DNA from: Limnanthes douglasii subsp. nivea
Lineage: Eukaryota; Streptophyta; Magnoliopsida; Brassicales; Limnanthaceae
Length of the DNA: 64,000 nt
Direction of reading: 5' to 3'
Assembly: GCA_036936605.1 (NCBI GenBank)
Contig: JAUPFV010000005.1
Location: 73,234,885-73,298,884 of the forward strand
Both the position numbers and the translations under genes were made by a program. This document shows positions 1 through 11,822 of the stretch, in pieces; position 1 is the first letter of the stretch; each line of letters opens with the position of its first letter. The notes under the pieces were generated by a model. The model was not told the DNA's origin, ran no database searches, and was given only the letters and a program-made list of their open reading frames with translations.

Positions 1-777
1 TCTAGTAATTTTCCTTATTTTTATGAACTTACTATTTTATGCTTTAGGGTTTCTCTATATAAAGAACATTAGGTGCTATGTTTTAAAGAACTTTTGATCA
101 TCATTATTAATCGAAGTCTTCGAGTTTTCGAGATTTGTTTTCTGGTGGATTCCAGAGTTTTTTCTTCAAGTTTGACACCCGCATTTTGAATATTGTGAGC
201 ACCAAATTTACAATAGTTGATTAGATGGATCACTTTAATGATTAATTAAAACATATGTACATTCATTTAGCGATGAGTTGATTTATTGACGAATACTTAT
301 ATTTTGTTTGTGCTTTTTGTATTAGTAGATTACTAAACTATTTCTTTTTCTTTTTTAATGGCATTCAATTTATGTATGTCATATTTATTATTTTGTTTTA
401 GATATTCACTATTTTGTGGAAGTTATTGTATATATTTACACAAACTAACTTTTTCATCTAATGTATTTATTTTCGAATATACAAAATTAAATTATTATTT
501 TTTCAATAGCTATTAACAACTAAAACGATATTGGAACATACAATCTAAAAGCTAATCGGTGTCTCAATTTTGTATATCATTAATTATAAAAACAAAGTAG
601 TTGCATTTAATCAGATAAAAGACACCACAAATACTGTGTCTTGAGATACATAATGTCCTTTCAAACTTTTGTAGACCTAATAAACCAAACCCACTTCATA
701 AAACCCGTGTCATTGTGTGCTCCATACTTAGTACTATTTTATAGACGTGAATCATATATTAAGAGAAGTAGAAAATC

Positions 778-798
778 CACGTGCCATGATAAGATAAG
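778..798 (+). promoter_or_regulatory. G-box next to tandem I-box motifs
   Basis: CACGTG (778-783) is followed five bases later by two overlapping GATAAG motifs (788-793 and 793-798). G-box plus I-box pairs are typical of light-regulated plant promoters such as RBCS and CAB. No coding region is attached to it within the window, so it may be a chance match or belong to a gene that has been lost. Confidence 0.25.
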
Positions 799-1797
799 GA
801 AGATGTGAAGGAAGGAACCAAGTTGGTGTTGTCACTAAGTAATTACTCCATATTGGAATCCTCAAAGACGTGACCCTTTGCGTTAAATCCGCCGAAGCAT
901 TTGCTGCTCTTATCTTCTATCTTGTATCTTGTGAGTTATATCATCTTCTAATCTAACATTAACCCCTCTTTCTGTCACCCAACAATTCCAATACTCTTAT
1001 ATTATATCATTTATAATTATATTTTGATCGGCTACGTGTTAGTGATGTCTCATTCAACCAATACGGTTAATAGTTATTGTGGTCAAACAGTATAAAACCA
1101 ACCCGGTTCAGTAAAACTGTTTCCAAGCCATTTAAACCTGACTTGTTCAAAGGGATGGAAGTAAATGAGCTGACGGGTTTTCATGTGCCGATAAAACAGT
1201 TTTCATTTGGATGTCGGAAGAATGATCTTCGGTTTGAATTTTTCATACTAAATGATTGAGCCTAATGAGTTTCTAAGTTTATTGATTATGGCTTAATTCT
1301 TTTGGGAAAAATTTTGTTTGGAGATCATGTTTGTTTGTGTTAGGTCAATATACAATTTCTTCTGTCTATAATCTGTATCTTGAGGAAAAAAGAGAAACAA
1401 TCATATGAAAATGTTAATAAAGTCCTAGTCTTTTGGATTGGTATAAATTCTGATTCAACAATATTCATGAAACTGGAATTGATAACTTTTTTATATATGC
1501 TTATAATTATAACCCATAATCAATATGGTTATAAAGTTTCAGTATTTCTATAAACAAACTTCTTTCAATCTTTTAAGATACTCTGAACAAGCTAAAGAGA
1601 GAACGGATGTTTACTTAACAAACACGGTAAATATCCAACCCAACTAAAAAAAATGGATTTCTTTCAAGTATTACAATTTGTAGAAGAAATTAGAATATAC
1701 CAAATATCATATTTATAATATTAATAGATTTATATACGAATGACCGGAGACATGTATCTAAGAAATAATTAATTATAAACATAACCATTTTATGTAG

Positions 1798-1969
1798 TAA
1801 GATTGAATAGTGTTTTAGACGATCGTGAAAGCTTTTGGGAAAGCTCATGAATGTTAGCTATGTTGACTATTCAGTTGTTGTAATAAGATTGAATAGTGTT
1901 TTAGACGATCCTGAAAGCTTTTGGGAAAGCTCATGAATGTTAGCTATTTTGACTATTAAGTTTGGGGGT
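1798..1969. repeat. 86-bp tandem duplication, two copies
   Basis: The block beginning TAAGATTGAATAGTG at 1798 recurs at 1884 with only a few base differences. The period is 86 bp and there are two copies. The high identity implies a fairly recent duplication. No coding content was seen. Confidence 0.85.
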
Positions 1970-2149
1970 TACGTCGACGAATTTCGACTCGTGAATGAGA
2001 TGAATGGATTTATATTTTTTGTTGAGAAATTGTGATCAGTTTAAAATAAATAAGAATAAATATATATAATCAATAATTTAAACATTATTATATAAGAAGT
2101 AGTTTTTTTATAAATATTTTATAATATATATTTAAATCGAACTTTATGG

Positions 2150-5100
2150 TGTTAGATCGGTCAAATCTCATAAGTTATTTTGAGTGCATTTCAGTGCAGT
2201 TTTTTCATATTTGATATGAATCTGCTCAAAACACTACATAAACAAGATCATGTTTCGTGCAAAACATAAACTACATATTGCTACCAATAATATTGGCATA
2301 AAATGCATCTAACATTTACTTCTAGTATGCAACTTCGGTTGGTGATTTAGTGGAACTGAGTTTGAATTGGAAACCAATGAGAGTTATAACCATTTTGTTT
2401 CAGACATTGAGTATTTCCTTAGGACTTCTATATATATTTTTGTTAAGATAAGAATAAATACTTTTTGTCACATTCCTCGTGATATCAACACCAAATATCA
2501 TCTTAGCCTTCATGATGTCCTTCATCTCGTCTCATTTTACATAAGTCTTTACCGTTTTGATCTTCCTCATATCTCTTCTACATATTAAATATTTTATTTC
2601 ACTACCTTACCGACTGTTTCAGCCCATAGATGGATCTATTTAAACACACATCACCTTCCTTCCATCCTTCAAGGATGACACATGTAAATTGTCTCTTCTA
2701 ATTCATTATGCATTAAGGTAGTAATAACGTCGATTTGATCTAACTCAAGATGAAATCTAGTAAGAATTGACAAAAAAACCCTGATGGAGGCTTGTTTCAC
2801 AACCGGCGAGAATATTTTATTGAAATCAACATCCTCCTTTCGTGTAAAGCCCTTAACCACGAGCCTAGCCTTGTAACTAGGTAACTAAACACCATGAATA
2901 CCTAACTTTCTTTTGGATATACATTTACTCCCAACCAGTTTCTTGCCCTTTGGCTGTTTCACAAGGATCAAGGTGTTTATCTTCTTGAGAGATTTCTATT
3001 ATTTTTTATGATTGTAAGCCACTTCTCTCTATCACTGCTCTTGCTAACACGTGATATGTTTATGGTTTAAGAATATCTATTTATATTTCAATAGATAAAA
3101 GATAGCCAGCCACATCGGTAAAATCATACGTTGCGGCTGTTTGATTAGTTTTTATGCTCTATCCCTCGCCAATTGATAATTATCAAGATCATGTTGCTTT
3201 ATTTTCTAATTAGTCAAAAGCCACGAAACACCAGAACCCCAGCTAACTTCTGACTAATGTAGTGGTTGAACTTCCTTTCTACGACTCAAAACTGAACCAA
3301 GTCCAAAATCATCTTCGACAGAAGCGTCTCCAACTTATTTGCAAGTCTAATCCATCATCAACTTCACATCTTTTCTCAACAATACTAGGTTGAGTCTCCA
3401 TCACGTTCTTTAATGGCATGTTCTCCTCATTGAAGACCATATCTCTACTTATTAAAGCCTTCTGACTACGAGGTTCAAGGCATCACACTTTATAATTTTT
3501 TAATCCTCCGGATATCTGATGAACAAACATTTCACTCATCTCGGCCTAAGCTTATTTCGGTTCACATGTGCATACGAAGCGCATTAAAACACTTTCAAAT
3601 GTTCTAACTTAGGTTTCTCTCGATTTCAAGCCTCTTGAAGATCAAGAAACTTAAGATCATAGTTGGAATCTTGTTAATGATATCTGTAGACGTTGTCACG
3701 ATTTCTTCCAAGAACCTTCGACCCATTCCAGTTGTATGAAGCACACACCTAACCCATTCCAGTAGGGTTTAGTTCATTCTCGCAAAAAAGTGTATTCTAT
3801 TTGGGAGTCTCACTTATGTTTGAGTTTCTAGCAATTCTAATATTTGGAAAATAGCTTGTGAACTACTTGTTCACATATTCTAAGCCATTATTAGTCTGAA
3901 GTTTCTTCAACACTTTCCTGGTTTGATTCTCTATCAAAGTCTTCTAGTTACAAAGAAAGCTTACTCTTCATCCTTGGTCTTCAAAAGTATTACCCATACC
4001 TTCTTGAAAAAATCATCAATCAACGATATAAAGTAGCTTGCATCACCTATAATAAGGTTCACATGCTAGATCCCAAAGATCTGAGTGAACATAATAGAGT
4101 ACTTCATTGGTTGTCTGGTTGTTGGGCAAAAACTTCACCCTCTTGATCTTACCCAATACACAGCTTTCGTAAAAGTTTCGCTTATGAATTGTGGTACCAT
4201 CTAACAAATTATGTTTACGTAGTTCACCAAGTTCATTCTCACTTAAATACCCTAGACCATGATGCCACAACCTAGTGGAATCCTTCATAGAACTAGACAC
4301 ACGCATCTACCATGAAATGAAGGTTACGTGTAACTTTAGATAAATACATTAAATTGTTAATCACTATCTAAAGTCATGTAGACAACTTTAGTCAAACTGT
4401 TCTAATCCATTTGACATCCTAGGATTCAAAATTTGTGAGGATGATCTTCCACCATCAATAATTCTTAGGTATTTAATCTATTTATTATTTGAAGTAATGT
4501 GGAATGACGTACCCAAATCCAACATCCATTTATCGTTGTAACTGTAATAATAACATTTTATTTACTCATCAACATACTCACAGTTATCATATTATTGCAA
4601 CATCCCGACTTTGATCTTCTGATAGTTGTTGCTCTTTTCCTTCTCTAGACAGTTCTGACTGATATGTCATTTATTCATGCATATCTAACAAATTACTCTC
4701 TCACCCGTATTAACCCTTTTAGACTTTGACTGAGAGTTTCATTTCCTTTTGTTTGAATCTTTCTTTCTTAATTGGCCCCTCAGATGCAGTCTGTACCCTT
4801 CAGTTTCACCCTTCAAATAGTAATCCTATAAATATATTTGGAGTTTAAGATGCTCTTTAGGATATTTAGATTTTGGTATAATTGTATTCACATTAATTGT
4901 ATTCAAGTTGAGTATAATTAAGTTGTAACTATCTAGGTTCATTAGGATATTTGTGCTAATTTCTATATACATAGTTTAAAGTTTTTTCTTCAGATGTAAT
5001 ATGTTTCTCAAATACTTCTTCATGTAAATCACCTTTAGTCGATCCCATATCGCTAGACAATACCAAGGTCAATATGAGAGAACTATGAGCTTTCGATAAT

Positions 5101-5400
5101 ACCACAATATTATCATGTTTAAAGTTATTGTCGATATAAGTAACCAATCATTTATGTAGTATGTAAGTCTTAACCTTAATTCTCAATAGGTTAAAGTCAT
5201 TTAATTTGTCAAATATTTCTAGACTAAGCTGAATAAATTTCGATGGATTTTGGTTTCTCGACGAGATCTGGTTCTCCAGCTATCTAATCAGTGATTGATC
5301 TACTCCTTCTATTTTTGCTCTTTGTTCACCGGACTTTACTGGGAATCCGATCTTCCTGATGCAAGAACCGAGTTATGATTAATGAATCTTTTTAAGAAAC
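2150..5400 (-). pseudogene. Degenerate Ty1/copia gag-pol, minus strand
   Basis: Read on the minus strand, the region has copia order with many stops and frameshifts. A gag segment lies at 5147-4956. A zinc knuckle near 4690-4650 keeps C-x2-C-x4-H-x4-C spacing although two in-frame stops fall inside it. A protease segment near 4560-4500 reads DLGTSFH where the family has DSGASFH. The GAG-pre-integrase and integrase start are at 4306-4043 (LWHHGLGYLS, then YVHSDLWD). Reverse transcriptase is at 2860-2669 (ARKEDVDF-like start, FSPVVKQASIR, then IDVITTLMHNELEE). Beyond it, pieces resembling MKDLGEAKxILG and the GSLMYAMVCTRPD region continue to about 2150. The YVDD palm motif was not found and is probably deleted. 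The element cannot encode a functional polyprotein. The domain order is seen directly; the exact ends are inferred. Confidence 0.8.
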
Positions 5401-6261
5401 AATATTATCATGTTCAAGATTAGTAACAAAAAATGAAAGAGTGAAATAAAAACAAACACACAAACGTGATTCTAATTGTGAAGAAACTATACATCCAAGA
5501 ATAACATAAAATACTTTACTAAACAAGTAGGTTAGATAAAGACACTCAAACATAAATAGTTTAATCAATATTTATTATAAATATAACATGATCACATAAC
5601 TCTCAATCTAGTGTTTATATCTCATCCCATTTCTCTATCAAAAGACATAGATATTTTTCTCTCACTAAGAAAAATATGTCGCTCTTTATATTGTCTCTCC
5701 ACACCATTGCATAACAAATATTCTTCTATTTATAGGTTTAGGGAAAATCCTAACTCTTCAACAAAAGCTCTAAATTAAAGCTCATTAATCAACGACTATG
5801 ATAAAGTCATAACTCTTAAAATATAAAACCTCATAAATAGGAAATCCAAATTAATATGAAACATAATTAATATGGAAGACCCAATTAATATAAAATCTAT
5901 TTGATAGAATCTAAGTAATATACTAAGACCGAAATATGAAACTCGATCAAATAGAAAACCTAACAAGTATAATAATATGTTTCGCTCCATCTCTCATGAT
6001 TCGGTTTAGCTCGCTTTAGAACAAACTGCTTCAGACCAGCTCGTTTCTTAACCTCATTCAGACCAAACTGCTTTGAATTAATCTATATCTTATTCGGCCT
6101 AATATTTACTAGTCTTGTTAGCTTGTCTCAGCCGTTAGGTTCCACCCGACGTCTCTGCATCTAAATCATGACCTAAGCTTCATCTATATAGTTTCAATAG
6201 TTTTCTGTTATACATACAATCAATAGATCCAACTATATTCATGTAGTTCTTTGGCAATATC
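5401..6261 (-). mobile_element. Probable 5' LTR/leader of the 2.2-5.4 kb copia
   Basis: This stretch lies upstream (minus strand) of the copia gag. It contains a TATA-like palindrome CTATTTATAG at 5726-5735 followed by an unstructured leader, as expected for an LTR promoter and U5. No second LTR copy survives in the window, so boundaries and target duplication cannot be set. The small ORF at 5990-5796 shows no domain. Confidence 0.4.
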
Positions 6262-6618
6262 TGATATGGAAGTAGGATTTTGAGGACTAAGTTGTAAATA
6301 ATGTAATGTTAAGGATTTAATTGTAAGTAATGTAAGTTTTGTCCTTAAATTGTAATTGATGTAAGGTTTAGAGAGTATTAGTAACTATGTAAAATTGTTA
6401 AGGACTAAACAACAATTAGCCCTCTTCTGTAACAAATTTCAGTTTGAGACTAAGTCTTGGCTCCTCTATATAAATGGAAAGGCTCCTCTAATAAAGAGAT
6501 TGAACACTTTTTCTTTGGAAATCATTTGTACCTGAACTTTCTCTCTCTAAAAACTCTCAAACTCTTTCTCTCTCTAGATTTCTCTTTTAACAATTTACTA
6601 AGAAAAGATATTAACTCA
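6262..6618 (+). repeat. 5' LTR of the gypsy element
   Basis: It starts TGATATGGAAG and probably ends TTAACTCA. The TATA box CTATATAAA lies near 6466, followed by a CT-rich U5. It is longer than the 3' copy because the 3' LTR lacks about 40 bp lying between two CCTCT repeats here. The 3' end is judged from the onset of the primer-site-like bases and could be off by a few bases. Confidence 0.8.
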
Positions 6619-6620
6619 TT

Positions 6621-6642
6621 AAATTGGCAATTCTACTGGGGA
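6621..6642 (+). other. Primer binding site-like segment fused to integrase
   Basis: AAATTGGCAATTCTACTGGGGA just after the 5' LTR resembles the decayed primer site and leader start of Tat/Athila elements (TTGGCGCC..GGGGA type). It runs directly into integrase codons, so about 3-4 kb of gag, protease, RT and RNase H is missing at this point. Confidence 0.5.
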
Positions 6643-7435
6643 TGATAATTGTAGTGGTTGATTATTTTACAAAGTGGGAAGAGGCAGAACCGCTATCAGG
6701 GACAAAAACAAAAGACGTGATCAAATTTATTGTGAATAACATCTATTGTCGTTTTGGAGTGCCTCGAAGGATTACAACAGATAATGACCCTCAATTTAAT
6801 AACAAAGAGATGGATTCATTTTGTACTTCTAAAGTAATTCAACAATGTTTTTCGACCACATTTCATCCTCAAGCCAATGGGCAAGTGGAAGTGACAAACA
6901 GAAGTTTTTTAGATGGCTAGAAGAAGAATGTGACAGGGCAGCACGAAAATGGCCAAATTATTTGCAAGAGGTTCTTTGGGCTTATTGAACAACTCCTAGA
7001 GAGGCTACAAAGAAGACTTTTTTTGCTTTGGCATGTGGAATGGATACAGTCATCCCCGTAGAATCTACGATGTCATCTTTTAGAATAGCCAAATATTCTG
7101 AAAGGTCTAATGATGAAGTTCGAAGGGCGAATTTGGATCTGATTGAGGAAAAAGAGTTCGAGCGCATCTGAATTTAATTCATTATCAAACTCTAATGAGA
7201 AATAGATATGATTCGAAAGGGAAGATGGGAGAATTTAAAGAAGGTGATAAGGTGTTGAGAAAAGTTTTCTTGCACATAAAGGAAAAGAACCTCGGAAAAA
7301 TGGCTCTGAAATGGTAAGGGCCTTATATGGTTCTTGAAAGGATAAAGCCGGGGTCCTATCGTATTTGTGATTTCGAGGGGAGGATGCTTCAACATCCATG
7401 GAATATTCAACAATTGAAGCTTTATTGGGAGTAGA
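6640..7435 (+). pseudogene. Gypsy integrase, 3' end of pol, broken
   Basis: The first part (6624-6920) reads as an rve integrase core: VVDYFTKWEEAEPL with the first catalytic Asp, then FGVPRRITTDNDPQF with the second Asp, then HPQANGQVEVTNR with the catalytic Glu. The N-terminal HHCC zinc finger is missing because of the upstream deletion. After a frameshift near 6918 the C-terminal part continues in other frames, with segments like VLWAY.TTPREATKKTFFAL and finally a GPYMVLE...GSYRI stretch and LKLYWE at about 7430, the usual end of Tat-type pol. Several stops and frameshifts make it a pseudogene. Family assignment is firm; lineage (Tat) is inferred from the C-terminus and the 3' antisense ORF. 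Confidence 0.85.
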
Positions 7436-7982
7436 TATGTTTTTTTACTTTGGAGTTTTTACTTTTGAATCTCGCACTCTTTCATATCCTGTTGGCCCAT
7501 GAAGGTTTTAACGAGGCGTCGTGTACATATTCAATATTATCAATAGAGTTCGTTTTTTGCCAATGTTTGTTTACACACTTTTTAATAATATCTTAACAAA
7601 TCATCAGAGACTGATCATCTTTGAGATTGGTTAAGAGTAGAATGTTCTGAAGTGTTTACAACACTTTTCGAAGAAATAACCATGTTTAATAATCACATTA
7701 CATTTTTATTTCGAAGTGGACGCTTAGCAGCACACTAAGAATTTTTCAAACAACTACCAAGGCTTAACAACACATTGAGAATTTTTCGAAGAGCTACTAT
7801 ATTCACCAATTTTGTTAAGGTATTTGAGGTGGTAAGTTTATAGTTTGTACTTATTTTGTTTTTAAAATTTAGCGTCGAATAAAATGTGAAGAGAATGATA
7901 AAATAAAGAAACTGTTTGTCATTTAGATTAATTAATTGAGATACAAAAAGTGATTCATTAATTTGACAAACACAAAAATATG
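7436..7982. other. Spacer between gypsy pol end and antisense ORF
   Basis: No domain is visible. It reads on from the pol terminus into the 3' untranslated part of the element and reaches the end of the convergent antisense ORF. Confidence 0.5.
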
Positions 7983-10945
7983 ATAAAGTTAATCAGATGA
8001 TTATTCTTCTTCGGATGCTTCTTCTTCATCTTCATCTTCAGATGATGAATCGGGGATAGGGTCGAAAGCTTCACTTGGACGTTTCTCCATAGGAATATCG
8101 TTCCAAAAATTTGTGAGGTTGATTTTTGGATAAGTGGCGTGAAATTCTCGAAGAAGGAGAATGGTTGCATCTTCTTTTCTGATGTTGATAGATTTTAACA
8201 TGTCTTTTGACAGTTCAGCCTCGGCAGCAGTTACATCAACAACTTTTTCCGCTTCGAAATCCCTCTTGAGTTTAGCTATCTTATCGGTGAGTTCTTTATT
8301 TTTTGTCTCACAAAGAGTAAGAGAATTCCGAAGCTCAGTTTAGTTGAATTTTTCAGTGGCCAATTTGGTAGCATGGTTAGGTTTGAGCTTATTCATTTCC
8401 TTCTCATGAGAAGCCTTCAGCACTTCTTTTTCAGCAATATGTGTGGTTCGCAGATGATTTTTCATGAAAAGAGAACCTTTTATAAGTTCGGGCCTTGCTA
8501 CTTCGTACATGTGAAATTGATCAACCACTTTGCCATGCAAGTCTTCTCTAATTTTTTTCAGCCTCATACGCTTCTTTTTTGTAATAAACCATATCTTTAG
8601 CCAATTGCTTTAGATTGTTTTGAGAAGCTTCGGTTTGGGAAGCAAGTGCCTTTGCTGCAATATCAAGATCGGTAAATGGTTAAAGTGCAACAGCGATTGC
8701 AGGATTTGGAGGACGAAGAAGAAATTATGTTTCCGATGTAGTAGAACGTTGAATCATGTCTAGAGTAGTGATAGGAGCAGGAGGACAAATATTTTATGGT
8801 GATGTTGCGGATAGTGTTGGTCTTACAAAGTTAAGCATGTGATTTTGGATGTCTTGAAGAGCACGATCGTTTTCACCAGTAAGCGCTTCAGTGTTCTCAA
8901 AATTTATGAGCATGTCAGGATCAAAGTTTGCAGTAGCCTGATTTTTATTGGTAGCACTATCTTCGATGATAATCACAGGATTGTCTATTATTGGATGTTC
9001 TTTGACCGAAGGGTTTTGTGGGGTTTGTTGGTTTCCGGCAGCAATGTTTTCATCTTCGTCAACATATGTATACGAAGTGATCCTCGTTTGTTTCTTTTTC
9101 TTTCCATGGGAATCGAAATAAGCCTTCTTTTTCTTTTAGACGGTTCTTGATCTTTTCCCTCTTCGATGGGTGAGAGAGTTTGTTCTGCATTTTTTATTTT
9201 TCGAGGCTTTGGCTTCGATGAAGTTGAAGGGCTAGCACCAGATGTGCTAGCTGCCTTTTTACCTTTCTTTTCTTTGATGATTTTTTTTAGCAAATGAATC
9301 TCTGATCTGTTGCGGATGGGAAGGAAGACTTTACAATCGAGCTGAACTATAGGTTTACAGACTATCTTCAGATCCAGACCTAACATCAATTCTTGAGGTG
9401 GCAAGACATATTCTTAGATTGGAAACATATGTCATGTAAGGAAATTGATGGGTTGAAAGGGAGTGTGAAATGCGTTGTTCCATTCCTTCTCAGCCCGAGC
9501 GGCAAGTTTTTGGAAAATCACTTTAGCAGTTGGTCGAAGTGATGAGTAACACCTCGAAATTTATGAAATAATTAGATAAGAAGACAATTAAGAAAAGAGA
9601 AATTCAAAACATAAAATTTATTTCAGAATGTAAAAAGTTCGAAGTGCTTACGATTTCTTCTCCAGACGAGATTTAATTTAGAAGAATTAGCATCGAAAAT
9701 TTGTGTACCATTTTCCCACACTCCTAATATAAAGATGAATTTCTGCTTCCAGAATTTGTCAGCCTCTAAGAGGTCGTCGATGATCTTGAGGTCATCCATG
9801 AGGGTAAGGTAGTAAAAGGGAAGCTTCAGACCTTTTTACAATTGAGTCAAGGAGATGAAATATTTAATGTTGATTGGAATTTTAAACAGTCGAGATGTCA
9901 TAATCACTGACATAAGGGTGAACCATTGATTCGGTGTCACTTGAGTAGGACATAAGCTGAGCAGTTCGAAGTATTCCACGATCATAGGATCCAGTGGAAA
10001 CCGAACACCCCAATTGATGATTTCGGGGTAGACTATTAGCTCATCATCTTTGCAGTCCAAGGGAGTTTCTCCTTCTTGAGGTAGTCGAAGTGTTATGTTA
10101 TCTCCCATTCCCCATTGTTTTTTAGAGCCGAAGCTTGGCTATCTTTGTAATATATATATATATATAGCAAACATTTTTTAATGCAATAATGTATTTACCT
10201 TCAAGATCCCTCAAGTTTCTTCCAATCTTATCCTCTCTCTTCTTCGGAAACAAAGCAAGTGTTTGCTTCTTCCTGAGGTTTATGGGTAGTTGCAGAGTTC
10301 CCGTCACCAGATTCAGCCTCAAGATCGGTTTTAGTAGCCTCAGAATCAGCTTCGTTGGATTTTGATGTTTCTTCTCGAGGTTGTTGAGGTGTTGGATTAA
10401 AAACTTCTGGTAAAGGGTTGCTTGTTCGAGGAGCATCCTCAGTTACTTCTCTTTGAGGATGATTTTAAGTATCCAGATTCGATGGGGAAGGATTTCGGAT
10501 AATTTCTGATTCGTCTCCCATGGCAATAAAAGTTCTTCTTTTTTTTGTTATTAAAGAGTGATTCGAAGAAGAATTTTTTGAATTTTGTTTTTTTTTATAA
10601 ATTCTTCATTAATCAAAGGAGAAATCTTAATTTGAGATGAAGAGGCTCGATGTGTTTTAGGGCCTTGGATTTTGGACGAGGAACATTCTTCGGTTATAGG
10701 AGAATGAGAAAGATTAGGAACTTTGTTTGGATCGAAATTACCGTAATAAATTGTTGAAGTGGTTGTTCCAACTGGAAGGCTATTGATTAAACCGACAGCC
10801 ATATATTCTTCAGCCCTTTGAGTAATGCAGAAGTAGTCGTACGTTTCGAAGACTAAGTTGCTATTAGATTCTGGGGATTCCGGTGTTTTGAAAATGATAG
10901 CCTTGGATTTTTTTTCTTGGTTTCTTTCTCATAAACCAGATGAAG
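7983..10945 (-). pseudogene. Antisense ORF in gypsy 3' region (Transposase_28-like)
   Basis: On the strand opposite to pol, between pol and the 3' LTR, lies a long decayed coding region. An N-terminal piece (10940-10551) is frameshifted at an A8 run. An ATG at 10521 opens MGDESEIIRNPSPS followed by an acidic, Ser/Pro-rich stretch with two stops. The conserved core (10108-9660) reads INWGVRFPLDP, then LCPTQVTPNQW, then ADKFWKQKFIFILGVWE, which matches the domain annotated as putative gypsy-type transposon (PF04195) in plants. GT and AG sites suggest introns near 10190-10130 and 9660-9545. The C-terminal half has a basic KKIIKEKKGKKAA stretch, a probable coiled coil (8567-8340) and a very acidic end (8201-8001, DSSSEDEDEEEASEEE). 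Function of such ORFs in Tat elements is unknown. It is broken here by several stops. Confidence 0.7.
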
Positions 10946-11260
10946 GTTGATCGGAGAAGATGAAGATTGATCCGAAAGTTGGGTTTTTTCTGATTAGAAC
11001 TCTAAGAACACGGTGAATGTAGCCAAAAGCTGTGACTTCTCTCTAAAATGGTTTGTGTGATGAGAATGAAAAAATGAGAATGCTGGTTGAATTTATACAA
11101 AGAAATGAAGACGTGTGAATTTAGAATTTGATGATAATATGTTGGAATACAAAGTGGTAATATGATAAGATGTTCGACATTTGTTAGGCTAGGCATCTAG
11201 CTATGGATCTAAAACGGTTACTTTTATATGTTGTGTGGATAAAAGTCGATGAGTACTTTT

Positions 11261-11410
11261 GAAAGTGTTACTTTCATAAGAATCCGAGGATGTTTTATTT
11301 ACACAATGTTTCAATTTTGTTTTCGTCTTTGACTTGAAAGTGTTACTTTCATAAGATTCTGAGGATGTTTTATTTACACAATGTTTCGAAGTGATTTTTT
11401 TGTCTTTGAA
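11261..11410. repeat. 75-bp tandem duplication in gypsy 3' UTR
   Basis: A unit starting GAAAGTGTTACTTTCATAAG at 11261 recurs at 11336. The first copy has AATCCGAGG where the second has ATTCTGAGG. A few bases of a third start appear near 11407. It lies between the antisense ORF and the minisatellite array. Confidence 0.85.
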
Positions 11411-11457
11411 AGTTTATTAGATTTCAGCGATCTTGTTAATTAATATCTATTTTTATT

Positions 11458-11681
11458 ACGCTTCGAATGATTGCTCTTCATGTACGCTTCGAATGATTGC
11501 TCTTCATGTACGCTTCGAATGATTGCTTCGAATGATTGCTTCGAATGATTGCTCTTCATGTACGCTTCGAATGATTGCTTCGAATGATTGCTCTTCATGT
11601 ACGCTTCGAATGATTGCTCTTCATGTACGCTTCGAATGATTGCTTCGAATGATTGCTCTTCATGTACACTTCAAATGATTG
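11458..11681. repeat. 13/26-bp tandem array in gypsy 3' UTR
   Basis: Repeats of CGCTTCGAATGATTGCTCTT plus CATGTA (26 bp) alternate with a shorter 13-bp unit, CGAATGATTGCTT. The 26-mer equals two 13-mer lengths, and its second half weakly matches the first. About a dozen CGAATGATTG cores are present; the last copy is mutated (ACTTCAAATGATTG). Tandem arrays in the 3' UTR are a known property of Retand-type elements. Confidence 0.9.
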
Positions 11682-11822
11682 TTTTAAAGGGTTTCTTCGA
11701 ATGGTTGTTTTGAGATTATATTATAATAGGCTACGTGACATATGGAAGAATTCGAAGATAATTGAATTTGAAGATATTTTAGTTCTCATTCAATTACTGA
11801 CATGAGAACCAGGGGGGGCTTC

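Larger units (their letters stand above)
1..2149. other. Non-coding region, no gene recognised
   Basis: No open reading frame here resembles a known protein. The short ORF at 1077-1259 has no recognisable domain and is probably chance. Positions 40-200 carry a TATATAAAG box (56-64) followed by a T-rich leader-like stretch, which could be the U5 side of an old LTR, but no partner repeat is visible. A G-box/I-box cluster lies near 780 and a tandem duplication near 1.8 kb; both are listed separately. Confidence 0.5.

Noticed and set aside
1077..1259. 60-codon plus ORF as a gene
   Set aside because: No domain, promoter or homologous motif; length expected by chance.
2367..2588. 73-codon plus ORF as a gene
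   Set aside because: It is the shadow of a minus-strand copia RT segment (MKD.MKAKMIFGV-like) read in the wrong direction.
8839..9150. 103-codon plus ORF with hydrophobic stretches as a membrane protein
   Set aside because: It overlaps the antisense ORF of the gypsy element in the opposite direction and shows no family motif.
11458..11681. CRISPR array
   Set aside because: Units are contiguous with no unique spacers, in a plant gypsy 3' UTR; it is a minisatellite.
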